In this document: positions 23,960-34,445 of the stretch, one piece after another
How positions within the stretch are numbered: position 1 is the first letter of the stretch
Layout: the number at the start of each line of letters is the position of its first letter
Assembly (NCBI RefSeq): GCF_007565055.1
Contig: NC_044566.1
Span: 96,177,797-96,241,796, forward strand
Origin: Rhinopithecus roxellana
Lineage: Eukaryota > Chordata > Mammalia > Primates > Cercopithecidae
Direction: 5' to 3'
Length of the DNA stretch: 64,000 bases
Made by a program: the position numbers and the translations under genes
The notes under the pieces: model-generated
Databases searched by the model: none
Told to the model about the DNA's origin: nothing
Seen by the model: the letters and a program-made list of their open reading frames with translations, nothing else

Positions 23960-25292
23960 GAGGGTGGAATGGGAGGGGATGGATTAAACTATCTCTGAAT
24001 GACATTGCAGACTTATTATTATGATCAAATTAGAGTTTTGAGAGAGTGGTGTGAATAAGATGGATGCTTAGAGTTTGAGGTGTATATATGAGCATGCAGG
24101 GTCATGGATAAAGAATGAGAATCCAGAATGCTCCCCTTTCCCGCTAAAAGAAAACATTTTACACACAGCGGATGCAAGTAAATCCTGCTGCAGGGTTGGA
24201 CCTACTTCCACTGGGGTTGGAGTTAGTTAGAATGTGGATCTATCCCTAAATACCCTCTAATTGGATAGCTTCTCCCATTAAAGAGCCCCTGGAGCCTTGG
24301 GCAGCCAGACCCTGCTGTCAGTGCTTTGGTTGCTGACTTCTTCAGTGTGGGGAGGGCACTCACAGGAATGTTGTTAACAGCATTCCATATGATCCTCTGA
24401 GGTCAGCACAAACCATCAGACACTGTCGCTTTTGCCTTGCTCTGCATTACTCCTCTTTGTTTTCTTTCTGAAGGTGCCCAAGGCTCCAGCCTTTTCCTCC
24501 ATTTCCCTAATAAACATTACCTAGCAGCTACAATTCTCCTGCAATACATCTGAAAAACTCATCACTTTTTTTTTGGCGGGCTTTGAACTTTGCTGCTTAC
24601 TCAGAGGATGGAATCTAAAATTAAAACTGGCTTATTTAGCGATGGGAATAATACAAATTTCATAAACATCAAAGTCTTATTTTTCTGTTGTATTTCACAT
24701 TAGTTTCATGTGATTCACATCCGTTGCTGTATTTTACCTTAAGAAATGGATGCTTTGTGTGAAAAAAAATGTACCCTTGTGAGGTTTGCAATGGAAAATT
24801 TTCCGACATTAACCATGTTATTTTATTTCCTTAGTACTGGTTAGTTACAGACCCTGCTGTGGCTTGATTCGTATTCATGGCAAGAGAAAACAAGCCTCTT
24901 AAGGCATCCTTGAACTTAAGGATGAAGAAAAATGCCTTAAGGAGACATTTCAGCTCCAGAGTACACTTCAGAGCCACCAAATCTGTGAGAAAGCTGATGA
25001 TGAAAGACAAAAATATTTTTTAGTCATGGATTTTATAAGCTAAACCCCAGGGATTAGTTCTTGGTGGTGGAAGAATGTGAGAGGTACATTGGCAAAGAGC
25101 CTGCTGAATAATTGTAATGACCTTCCCTACAAATAAAATAGTTTATAACTTTGTACCTTTGCTAAGGACTAGGTCTAGGGAAACTAAGGCAGGCAGAAAA
25201 AGATAGTTGTCTGTGACTTCAGTGGTGGAAAATATATTCCCAGAATAATCACACTGGACTATGGAGGGCCACTGGAAGAACTCTTTAAAAAA
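23960..25292. other. Unannotated non-coding sequence
   Basis: No repeat or exon recognised up to the full-length L1. Simple T and A runs only. Confidence 0.5.
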
Positions 25293-25314
25293 CAAAACCT
25301 CCGGAGGGGCGGAG

Positions 25315-25323
25315 CAAGATGGC
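25315..25323 (+). promoter_or_regulatory. YY1-type site at the L1 5' end
   Basis: CAAGATGGC at positions +13 to +21 of the element is the conserved YY1 site that sets the L1 start of transcription in human L1. It is intact here. Confidence 0.75.
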
Positions 25324-25852
25324 TGAATAGGAACAGCTCCAGTCTCCAACTCCCAACGCGAGCGACACAGAAGACCGGTGATTTCTGCATTTTCAACTGA
25401 GGTACTGGGTTCATCTCACTAGGGAGTGCCGGACAATCGGTGCTGGTCAGCTGCTGCAGCCCGACCAGGGAGAGCTGAAGCAGGGTGAGGCATTGCCTCA
25501 CCTGGGAAGCGCAAGGGGGAAGGGAATCCCTTTTTCTAGCCAGGGGAACTGAGACACACAACACCTGGAAAATCGGGTAACTCCCACCCCAATACTGTGC
25601 TTTAAGCAAATGGGCACACCAGGAGATTATATCCCACACCTGGCCAGGAGGGTCCCACGCTCACGGAGCCTTCCTTGTTGCTAGCACAGCAGTCTGCGAT
25701 CTAACTGCAAGGCAGCAGCAAGGCTGGGGGAGGGGCGCCTGCCATTGCTGAGGCTTAAGTAGGTAAACAAAACCACTGGGAAGCTCGAACTGGGTGGAGC
25801 TCACAGCAGCTCAAGGAAGCCTGCCTGTCTCTGTAGACTCCACCTCTGGGTT

Positions 25853-25946
25853 TACTCCACCGTTTGAGGTGTGGGGTGTCAGTCTGCCCCTAGTGGGGGA
25901 TGTCTCCCAGTTAGGCTACTCAGGGCTCAGGGACCCACCTGAGCAG
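25853..25946 (-). repeat. Inverted copy of L1 5' UTR (left arm)
   Basis: Reverse complement of 26273-26365 in the same 5' UTR, with only about four or five mismatches over about 93 bases (for example CCTAGTGGGGGATGTCTCCC here against its complement there). Placed between CACCTCTGGG and the ORF1-derived block. A standard L1 5' UTR goes directly from CACCTCTGGG to the GCAGGGCACAG segment. Confidence 0.95.
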
Positions 25947-25947
25947 C

Positions 25948-26126
25948 CCTGAAAGTGAGGGGGAAAATGGAACCAAGTTGGAAAATACTCTTAAGGATAT
26001 CATCCAGGAGAACTTCCCCAACCTAGTAGGGCAGGCCAACATTCAAATTCAGGAAATACAGAGAATGCTACAAAGATACTCCTCGAGAAGAGCAACTCCA
26101 AGACACATAATTGCCAGATTCACCAA
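25948..26126 (+). repeat. L1 ORF1-derived segment inside the 5' UTR
   Basis: 179 bases matching 27111-27289 of the same element with five differences (about 97% identity by direct comparison). It encodes the start of the ORF1 RRM (ESEGENGTKLENTL to RHIIARFTN) without a stop within the block. One difference (TCGAGA instead of TCCAGA) is the consensus state, so the block probably came from another L1 copy or predates the ORF1 change. It is followed by the normal 5' UTR continuation TTCAGGGCACAGC. Confidence 0.95.
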
Positions 26127-26141
26127 TTCAGGGCACAGCTA

Positions 26142-26168
26142 AACAACAACAACAACAACAACAACAAA
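26142..26168. repeat. (CAA)n tract in the L1 5' UTR
   Basis: About eight CAA units (AACAACAACAACAACAACAA) at the place where the L1 5' UTR has an A-rich AAACAAAAAG-like stretch. Confidence 0.85.
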
Positions 26169-26272
26169 AGCAGGAAAAACCTCTGCAGACGCAAACGACT
26201 CTGTCTGACAGCTTTGACGAGAGCAGTGGATCTCCCCGCACGGAGGTTGAGATCTGAGAAGGGACAGACTGC

Positions 26273-26365
26273 CTGCTCAAGTGGGTCCCTGACCCCTGAG
26301 TAGCCTAACTGGGAGACATCCCCCACTAGGGGCAGTCTGACACCCCACACCTCACACGGTGGAGT
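26273..26365 (+). repeat. Right arm of the L1 5' UTR inverted repeat
   Basis: The native-orientation 5' UTR segment (CTGCTCAAGTGGGTCCCTGA to ACACGGTGGAGT). It pairs with 25853-25946 across a loop of about 326 bases. Confidence 0.95.
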
Positions 26366-26623
26366 ACACCCCTGAGAGGAAGCTTCCAAAGTAAGAATCA
26401 GACAGGTACACTCGCTGTTCAGCAATATTCTATCTTCTGCAGCCTCTGCTGCTGATACCCAGGCAAACAGGGTCTGGAGTGGACCTCAAGCAATCTCCAA
26501 CAGACGTACAGCTGAGGGTCCTGACTGTTAGAAGGAAAACTATCAAACAGGAAGGACACCTACACCAAAACCCCATCAGTACGTCACCATCATCAACGAC
26601 CAGAGGCAGATAAAACCACAAAG

Positions 26624-27610
26624 ATAGGGAAAAAGCAGGGCAGAAAAGCTGGAAATTCAAAAAATAAGAGCGCATCTCCCCCTGCAAAGGAGCGCAGCTC
26701 ATTGCCAGCAACGGATCAAAGCTGGATGGAGAATGACTTTGATGAGATGAGAGAAGAAGGCTTCAGTCCATCAAACTTCTCAGAGCTAAAGGAGGAATTA
26801 CGTACCCAGTGCAAAGAAACTAAAAATCTTGAAAAAAGAGTGGAAGAATTGATAGCTAGAATAATTACGGCAGAGAAGGTCATAAACGAAATGGCAGAGA
26901 TGAAAACCATGACACGAGAAATATGTGACAAATGCACAAGCTTCAGTAACTGACTCGATCAACTGGAAGAAAGTATCAGCGATTGAGGATCAAATGAATG
27001 AAATGAAGCGAGAAGAGAAACCAAAAGAAAAAAGAAGAAAAAGAAATGAACAAAGCCTGCAAGAAGTATGGGATTATGTAAAAAGACCAAATCTACGTCT
27101 GATTGGGGTGCCTGAAAGTGAGGGGGAAAATGGAACCAAGTTGGAAAACACTCTTCAGGATATCATCCAGGAGAACTTCCCCAACCTAGTAGGGCAGGCC
27201 AACATTCAAATTCAGGAAATACAGAGAACGCCACAAAGATACTCCTCCAGAAGAGCAACTCCAAGACACATAATTGCCAGATTCACCAAAGTTGAAATGA
27301 AGGAAAAAATCTTAAGGGCAGCCAGAGAGAAAGGTCGGGTTACCCACAAAGGGAAACCCATCAGACTAACAGCAGATCTCTCGGCAGAAACTCTCCAAGC
27401 CAGAAGAGAGTGGGGGCCAATATTCAACATTTTAAAGAAAAGAATTTTAAACCCAGAATTTCATATCTAGCCAAACTAAGTTTCATAAGTGAAGGAGAAA
27501 TAAAATCCTTTACAGATAAGCAAATGCTTAGAGATTTTGTCACCACCAGGCCTGCCTTACAAGAGACCCTGAAGGAAGCACTAAACATGGAAAGGAACAA
27601 CCACTGCTAG
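26624..27610 (+). pseudogene. L1 ORF1 remnant of the full-length element
   Basis: Encodes the L1 RNA-binding protein but has four lesions. The start codon is ATA (26624-26626) where ATG is expected. A TGA stands at 26951-26953 at the end of the first coiled-coil stretch, where CGA is usual. A 2-base loss occurs shortly after (GAAGAAAGTATC), and a single-base loss near 27430 in an A-rich run. Between them the RRM (WDYVKRPNLRLIGVPESEGE, RTPQRYSSRRATPRH) and the C-terminal domain (REKGRVTHKGKPIRLTADLS) are well preserved. The final frame ends at TAG 27608-27610 after MERNNHC. The N-terminal coiled coil (LKEELRTQCKETKNLEKRVE) is of the older-type sequence. Confidence 0.92.
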
Positions 27611-27700
27611 CCATTGCAAAAACATGCCAAAATGTAAAGACCATCGAGGCTAGGAAGAAACTGCATCAACTAATGAGCAAAATAACCAGTTATTATCATA

Positions 27701-30700
27701 ATGGCAGGATCAAGTTCACACATAACAATATTAACCTTAAATGTAAATGGACTAAATGCTCCAATTAAAAGACACAGACTGGCAAACTGGATAAAGAATC
27801 AAGACCCATCAGTCTGCTGTATTCAGGAGACCCATCTCACATGCAGAGACATACATAGGCTCAAAATAAAGGGATGGAGGAAGATCTACCAAGCAAATGG
27901 AGAACAAAAAAAAGCAGGGGTTGCAATCCTTGTCTCTGATAAAACAGACTTTAAACCATCAAAGATCAAAAGAGACAAAGAAGGCCATTACATAATGGTA
28001 AAGGGATCAATTCAACAGGAAGAGCTAACTATCCTAAATATATATGCACCCAATACAGGAGCACCCAGATTCATCAAGCAAGTCCTTAGAGACTTACAAA
28101 GAGACTTAGACTCCCATACAATAATAATGGGAGACTTCAACACCCCACTGTCAACATTAGACAAATCAACGAGACAGAAAGTTAACAAGGATATCCAGGA
28201 ATTGAGCTCAGCTTTGCAGCAAGCAGACCTAATAGACATCTATAGAACTCTCCACCCCAAATCAACAGAATATACATTCTTCTCAGCACCACATCACACT
28301 TATTCCAAAATTGACCACATAATTGGAAGTAGAGCACTCCTCAGCAAATGTACAAGAACAGAAATTATAACAAACTGTCTCTCAGACCACAGTGCAATCA
28401 GACTAGAACTCAGGACTAAGAAACTCAATCAAAACCGCTCAACTACATGGAAACTGAACAACCTGCTCCTGAATGACTACTGGGTACATAATGAAATGAA
28501 GGCAGAAATAAAGATGTTCTTTGAAACCAATGAGAACAAAGATACAACATACCAGAATCTCTGGGACACATTTAAAGCAGTGTGTAGAGGGAAATTTATA
28601 GCACTAAATGCCCACAAGAGAAAGCTGGAAAGATCTAAAATGGACACTCTAACATCACAATTAAAAGAACTAGAGAAGCAAGAGCAAACACATTCAAAAG
28701 CTAGCAGAAGGCAAGAAATAACTAAGATCAGAGCCAAACTGAAGGAGATAGAGACACAAAAAACCCTCCAAAAAATCAATGAATCCAGGAGTTGGTTTTT
28801 TGAAAAGATCAACAAAATTGACAGACCGCTAGCAAGACTAATAAAGAAGAAAAGAGAGAAGAATCAAATAGACACAATAAAAAATGATAAAGGAGATATC
28901 ACCACCGACCCCACAGAAATACAAACTACCATCAGAGAATACTACAAACACCTCTACGCAAATCAACTAGAAAATCTAGAAGAAATGGATAATTTCCTGG
29001 ACACTTACACTCTCCCAAGACTAAACCAGGAAGAAGTTGAATCCCTGAATAGACCAATAGCAGGCTCTGAAATTGAGGCAATAATTAATAGCCTACCAAC
29101 CAAAAAAAGTCCAGGACCAGATGGATTCACAGCTGAATTCTACCAGAGGTACAAGGAGGAGCTGGTACCATTCCTTCTGAAACTATTCCAATCAATAGAA
29201 AAAGAGGGAATCCTCCCTAACTCATTTTATGAGGCCAACATCATCCTGATACCAAAGCCTGGCAGAGACACAACAAAAAAAGAGAATTTTAGACCAATAT
29301 CCCTGATGAACATCGATGCAAAAATCCTCAATAAAATACTGGCAAACCGGATTCAGCAGCACATCAAAAAGCTTATCCACCATGATCAAGTGGGCTTCAT
29401 CCCTGGGATGCAAGGCTGGTTCAACATTCACAAATCAATAAATGTAATCCAGCATATAAACAGAACCAAAGACAAGAACCACATGATTATCTCAATAGAT
29501 GCAGAAAAGGCCTTTGACAAAATTCAACAGCCCTTCATGCTAAAAACGCTCAATAAATTCGGTATTGATGGAACGTACCTCAAAATAATAAGAGCTATTT
29601 ATGACAAACCCATAGCCAATATCATACTGAATGGGCAAAAACTGGAAAAATTCCCTTTGAAAACTGGCACAACAGGGATGCCCTCTCTCACCCCTCCTAT
29701 TCGACATAGTGTTGGAAGTTCTGGCTAGGGCAATCAGGCAAGAGAAAGAAATCAAGGGTATCCAGTTAGGAAAAGAAGAAGTCAAATTGTCCCTGTTTGC
29801 AGATGACATGATTGTATATTTAGAAAACCCCATCGTCTCAGCCCAAAATCTCCTTAAGCTGATAAGCAACTTCAGCAAAGTCTCAGGATACAAAATTAAT
29901 GTGCAAAAATCACAAGCATTCTTATACACCAGTAACAGACAAACAGAGAGCCAAATCAGGAATGAACTTCCATTCACAATTGCTTCAAAGAGAATAAAAT
30001 ACCTAGGAATCCAACTTACAAGGGATGTAAAGGACCTCTTCAAGGAGAACTACAAACCACTACTCAGTGAAATAAAAGAGGACACAAACAAATGGAAGAA
30101 CATACCATGCTCATGGATAGGAAGAATCAATATCGTGAAAATGGCCATACTGCCCAAGGTTATTTATAGATTCAATGCCATCCCCATCAAGCTACCAATG
30201 ACTTTCTTCACAGAATTGGAAAAAAACTGCTTTAAAGTTCATATGGAACCAAAAAAGAGCCCGCATTGCCAAGACAATCCTAAGTCAAAAGAACAAAGCT
30301 GGAGGCGTCACGCTACCTGACTTCAAACTATACTACAAGGCTACAGTAACCAAAACAGCATGGTACTGGTACCAAAACAGAGAGAGAGACCAATGGAACA
30401 GAACAGAGTCCTCAGAAATAATACCACACATCTACAGCCATCTGATCTTTGACAAACCTGAGAGAAACAAGAAATGGGGAAACGATTCCCTATTTAATAA
30501 ATGGTGCTGAGAAAATTGGCTAGCCATAAGTAGAAAGCTGAAACTGGATCCTTTCCTTACTCCTTATATGAAAATTAATTCAAGATGGATTAGAGACTTA
30601 AATGTTAGACCTAGTACCATAAAAACCCTAGAAGAAAACCTAGGTAGTACCATCCAGGACATAGGCATGGGCAAGGACTTCATGTCTAAAACACCAAAAG

Positions 30701-31528
30701 CAACGGCAGCAAAAGCCAAAATTGACAAATGGGATCTAATTAAACTAAAGAGCTTCTGCACAGCAAAAGAAACTACCATCAGAGTGAACAGGCAACCTAC
30801 AGAATGGGAGAACATTTTTGCAATCTTCTCATCTGACAAGGGGCTAATATCCAGAACCTACAAAGAACTCAAACAAGTTTACAAGAAAAAAAACAAACAA
30901 CCCCATCAAAAAGTGGGCAAAGGTTATGAACAGACATTTCTCAAAAGAAGACATTCATACAGCCAACAGACACATGAAAAAATGCTCATCATCACTCGCC
31001 ATCAGAGAAATGCAAATCAAAACCACAATGAGATACCATCTCACACCAGTTAGAATGGCAATCATTTAAAAGTCAGGAAACAACAGGTGCTGGAGAGGAT
31101 GTGGAGAAATAGGAACACTTTTACACTGTTGGTGCGATTGTAAACTAGTTCAACCATTATGGAAAACAGTATGGCCATTCCTCAAGGATCTAGAACTAGA
31201 TATACCATATGACCCAGCCATCCCACTACTGGGTATATACCCAAAGGATTATAAATCATGCTGCTATAAAGACACATGCACACGTATGTTTATTGCGGCA
31301 CTATTCACAATAGCAAAGACTTGAAACCAACCCAAATGTCCATCAGTGACAGACTGGATTAAGAAAACGTGGCACATATACACCATGGAATACTATGCAG
31401 CCATAAGAAAAGATGAGTTTGCGTCCTTTGTAGGGACATGGATGCAGCTGGAAACCATCATTCTTAGCAAACTATCACAAGAAGAGAAAACCAAACACCG
31501 CATGTTCTCACTCATAGGTGGGAACTGA
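27701..31528 (+). pseudogene. L1 ORF2 remnant: intact endonuclease, split reverse transcriptase
   Basis: The first frame (27701-29728) encodes 675 residues and keeps the apurinic-type endonuclease catalytic set at family positions: N14, E43, D145, N147, D205 and H230. It continues into the reverse transcriptase fingers (KSPGPDGFTAEFYQ, HDQVGFIPGMQGWFN, AEKAFDKIQ). A 2-base loss near 29670 (GGCACAACAGGG) shifts the frame. The FADD active-site motif lies in the next frame at 29796-29807. A 1-base gain in the A run near 30224 shifts it again, a TGG-to-TGA change follows near 30508, and further shifts precede the C-terminus (WHIYTMEYYAAI, ending GGN-stop at 31526-31528). Endonuclease would be encoded in full, but reverse transcriptase would not. 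Confidence 0.95.
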
Positions 31529-31583
31529 ACAATGAGATCACTTGGACTCGGGAAGGGGAATATCACACACCGGGGCCTATCAA

Positions 31584-31605
31584 GGGGAGGGGGGAGCGGG
31601 GAGGG
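31584..31605 (+). other. G-rich tract of L1 3' UTR (G-quadruplex candidate)
   Basis: Runs GGGG-A-GGGGGG-AGC-GGGG-A-GGG satisfy the four-run pattern. The polypurine tract is a known feature of primate L1 3' UTRs. Confidence 0.7.
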
Positions 31606-31635
31606 ATTGCATTGGGAGTTATACCTGATGTAAAT

Positions 31636-31671
31636 GACGAGTTGATGGGTGCTGACGAGTTGATAGGTGCA
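31636..31671 (+). repeat. 18-bp tandem duplication in L1 3' UTR
   Basis: GACGAGTTGATGGGTGCT is followed by GACGAGTTGATAGGTGCA. The same doubled unit occurs in the L1 at 57203-57238 and is single in the L1 at 19228-20946, so it is a lineage marker. Confidence 0.95.
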
Positions 31672-31785
31672 GCACACCAACATGGCACAAGTATACATAT
31701 GTAACAAACCTGCACGTTATCAACATGTACCCTAGAACTTAAAGTATAATAATAATAAAAAATAAAAAAATAAAAAAAACCCTCC

Positions 31786-31834
<49 letters not shown>
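31786..31834. repeat. (CA)n microsatellite
   Basis: About 24 uninterrupted CA units immediately after the right target duplication of the full-length L1. Confidence 0.97.
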
Positions 31835-31838
<4 letters not shown>

Positions 31839-32093
31839 TTTCTGAGGTCCAAACTCAACTGGACCCTCAATACCGCCCAACATTCTTACAGTTCCTTTTA
31901 GAATGCTATCTTCCATTGTTCAGAATGGTTATTTCAAGTCTTCTCCACTTATCTCCAAGTGTCCCAAGCCACCTTCCTCAAAGACTCCCCAGAAATAACA
32001 CTGGGTCCAAGTTCTTAATGAAAGTAAAAGCGGCAGGTCAGTACTCCCTTGACTTTCTGTCATTCAACAGGCAAACTTAATTTCACTGGCACC
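31835..32093. other. Unannotated sequence between the microsatellite and MLT1
   Basis: Nothing recognised. Confidence 0.4.
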
Positions 32094-32386
32094 AAGTTAG
32101 TTTACTAGGGCTGCCATAACAAAGTGTGAACTGGGGGCTTAGACAACAGTAACTTACCCTCTCACGGTGCTGGAGGCTAAAAGTTTCAAACCAAGAGTCA
32201 GTTCCTTCTGCAGGTTGTCTTGGAAAATTTGTCCCATGTCTCTCCTAGGTAGTTTTCTGTCAATCTTTGGCTTTTTTTTTTTTTTCACCTTCTGTTACAT
32301 CTCCTGATCTCTGCCTTCACCACATGGCTTTCTCTCTATGTGTGCATGTTAGTGTCCAAATTCCCACCCCCTACTGTTAAAAAAAA

Positions 32387-32539
32387 TTTTTTTTGAGACA
32401 AGGTCTTGCTCTGTTGTTCAGGTTGGAGTACTGTGGTACAGTCATGGCTCACTGCATCCTCGACCTCCCCAGGGCTCAAGAGATTCTCCCATCTCAGCTT
32501 CCTGTGTAGCTGGGACTACAGGCATGCACCACCACACCT

Positions 32540-32579
<40 letters not shown>

Positions 32580-32720
32580 ACACACACATATATATAGTAT
32601 GTTGTAGAGATGGGGTTTTGCCATGTTGCTCAGGCTGGTCTCAAACTCATGATTCAAGCAATTCACCTACTTTGGCATCCCAAAGTGCTAGGATTATAAG
32701 CATAAGACACCACACGGGCC
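32387..32720 (-). mobile_element. AluJ, antisense, with a (CA)n microsatellite in the middle
   Basis: Diverged Alu (GAGACAAGGTCTTGCTCTGT, CCACACCTGG, GGGGTTTTGCCATGTTGC, ATCCCAAAGTGCTAGGATTA). The central A-rich linker has turned into a CA/TA repeat (32541-32598). Confidence 0.9.
32541..32598. repeat. (CA)n(TA)n microsatellite within AluJ
   Basis: About 16 CA units, a CATACACA interruption, more CA, then TATATATA. Confidence 0.95.
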
Positions 32721-32734
32721 TCCCCTTTTATATT

Positions 32735-33036
32735 GTTTTATTTTATTTTTTGAGACAAGAGTCTCGCCCTGTCACCTAGGCTGTAGTGCAGTGCCATGAT
32801 CTCAGCTCACTGCAACCTCTGCCTCCTGGGTTCAAGTGATTCTCCTGCTTCAGCCTCCTAAGTAGCTGGGACTACAGGCATGCACCACCATGCCCAGTTA
32901 ATTCCTGTATTTTTAGTAGAGATGGGGTTTTGCCATGTTGGCCAGGCTGGTCTTGAACTCCTGTCCTCAAGAGATCTGCCCCCCCATTGGCCTCCCAAAG
33001 TGCTGGGGTTATGAGTATGAGCCACCATGTCTGTCC
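32735..33036 (-). mobile_element. AluS/Sx, antisense
   Basis: GAGACAAGAGTCTCGCCCTG to GAGCCACCATGTCTGTCC. Both arms are present. Confidence 0.9.
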
Positions 33037-33539
33037 TCTTCTTTTTATAAGGATATCAAACATATTGGATTAGGGACTTACCTTACTTCAGTATGACCTC
33101 ATCTTAACAATTACATCTGCAATGACCTTACTTCCAAATAAGGTCACACTCTGAGGCAGTAGGCACTAGGATTTCAATACGTGAATTTGGAGGAGACACA
33201 GTTCAATCCACAATAAGTATCCACCTTTAACCCATGCCTGATCTTTTCAAAAGTACATTTCCTTTTAGGTGTGGCTACTCCCTGCACAGATGTTCTGGCA
33301 TCTGACCATTGTTGCTACCGCAGAAACCCTATTTAATCAGGCACCTCCTTGCTTCTCAACAACTACAGTTGTTCCTTTCATACAACTCATTCTAATCAGC
33401 ACTTAACCAAGGTCACCTTTCTCCCACCTCAAGAAACCTCTGCAACAACAGAGGCTTTCATGAGCCTCACATCCCATGTGAGCTTAGGCTCTGTGCTCTC
33501 TTTTCCTTTGCAGTATACATCAGCTGTCTCCACTTGCTT

Positions 33540-33764
33540 ATAGCCTGTTTACTCAATTCACTATAACATGGCCTCCTTGCTCCTTACTTCATTCACATTA
33601 CTATTATTAAGAACAGGTGGATGACTTTGTTTTTGCTAGATGCAATGGCTCTACAGGCTTCCTCTTACCCGAGTCTTCATCACAATTTAACACTGTTGAC
33701 TTATCCCAACTTCTGGAAGTCCTTACCTGTCTCAGATTCCACACCTTCGCATTGCCCTTGAAAC
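33540..33764 (+). mobile_element. L2 fragment (5' piece of the copy that resumes at 34446)
   Basis: CAATTTAACACTGTTGACTTATCC matches, in part, the L2 ORF2 stretch around 'GCATTTAACACTGTTGATCAC'. The upstream limit is uncertain. Confidence 0.55.
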
Positions 33765-34445
33765 AGACTTTGCAAAAATTTTAACAATAAGAAAATGATG
33801 GCAGTAAAACAGATCTGATCTATCCCATGTTCATCTTGCCTTTCCCTTGATTATTCTTGGGCCTTTGGGCCAAGTTAACTTTGGAAGACATTTAGATGAT
33901 GGTTTAAATGATAATAACCCTTCTCTAAAACTCAGCCATCAACCATCTTCGCAAAGCTAATGAAGGCCACCAGGCTACAGGGAAGAGAGGAGCCTGATTC
34001 TGCTAAGTTTTGTGGACCTGTCACAAGATATTCCTGCAGATAACACCACTATGGTAGATTGGCCTTTTGAGATATCTTTTCAGGAATTTTTTTTTTTTTT
34101 TTTTTGCATGTCTGACATCCCTGGCTCCACCTGTACCTGATGGCTCCATGTGGACTCCCCAACCTTGCCCTTGTGGTCACACCCAGGAGCAATTCAGGTG
34201 AACAGCTTTGACTCCCTATGTTTTCATCTCCAACACAACCAGTTAGCAGCAAACACCCATTACGTGATCACTCTCACTCCCTTCCCCAAATTGCCTTTGA
34301 AAAAGACAGGACTTAAGGGGGATTGCTTTGAGTACTAACTCTGTCTCCCCTGTGACATGGCTGGCCTCATGTCATTTAAACTTTCTTTACTGCAATGTTG
34401 TGGTCTTTATTTGTGCAGCAGGCAGCAAGAACCCCTTGGGCAGTT
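33765..34445 (+). mobile_element. Possible ERV1 LTR inserted in L2
   Basis: L2 similarity is interrupted here. The segment contains a T17 run (34087-34105) and a late TCATTTAAACTT motif. It ends with TTTGTGCAGCAGGCAGCAAG followed by AACCCCTTGGGCAGTT, an ending reminiscent of class I LTRs of the HERV-I/MER61 kind. No TG/CA boundary or target duplication could be fixed, so this is tentative. Confidence 0.4.

Larger units (their letters stand above)
25303..31773 (+). mobile_element. Full-length, inactive primate L1 with a rearranged 5' UTR
   Basis: Begins GGAGGGGCGGAGCAAGATGG, the L1 5' end, and runs through the 5' UTR (25303-26623), ORF1 remnant (26624-27610), ORF2 remnant (27701-31528) and 3' UTR to an A-rich tail. 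A short target duplication of about 9-10 bases (AAAACCTCC at 25294-25302; AAAACCCTCC at about 31776-31785) flanks it. At about 6.5 kb it is longer than a standard 6.0-6.1 kb copy, partly because of a 276-bp insert in the 5' UTR (25851-26126). Both ORFs are broken, so it is not autonomous. The ORF1 coiled-coil and the 3' UTR duplication mark it as a different sublineage from the L1 at 19228. Confidence 0.97.
32094..33216 (-). mobile_element. MLT1 (ERVL-MaLR) LTR, antisense, split by two Alus
   Basis: Flanks read TTAGTTTACTAGGGCTGCCA at left and, after the Alus, 'TATAAGGATATCAAACATATTGG', CCAAATAAGGTCACACTCTG and ACACAGTTCAATCCACAATA at right. This is the reverse of the MLT1 LTR. The two Alus occupy 32387-33036. 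No internal region is attached. Confidence 0.85.
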
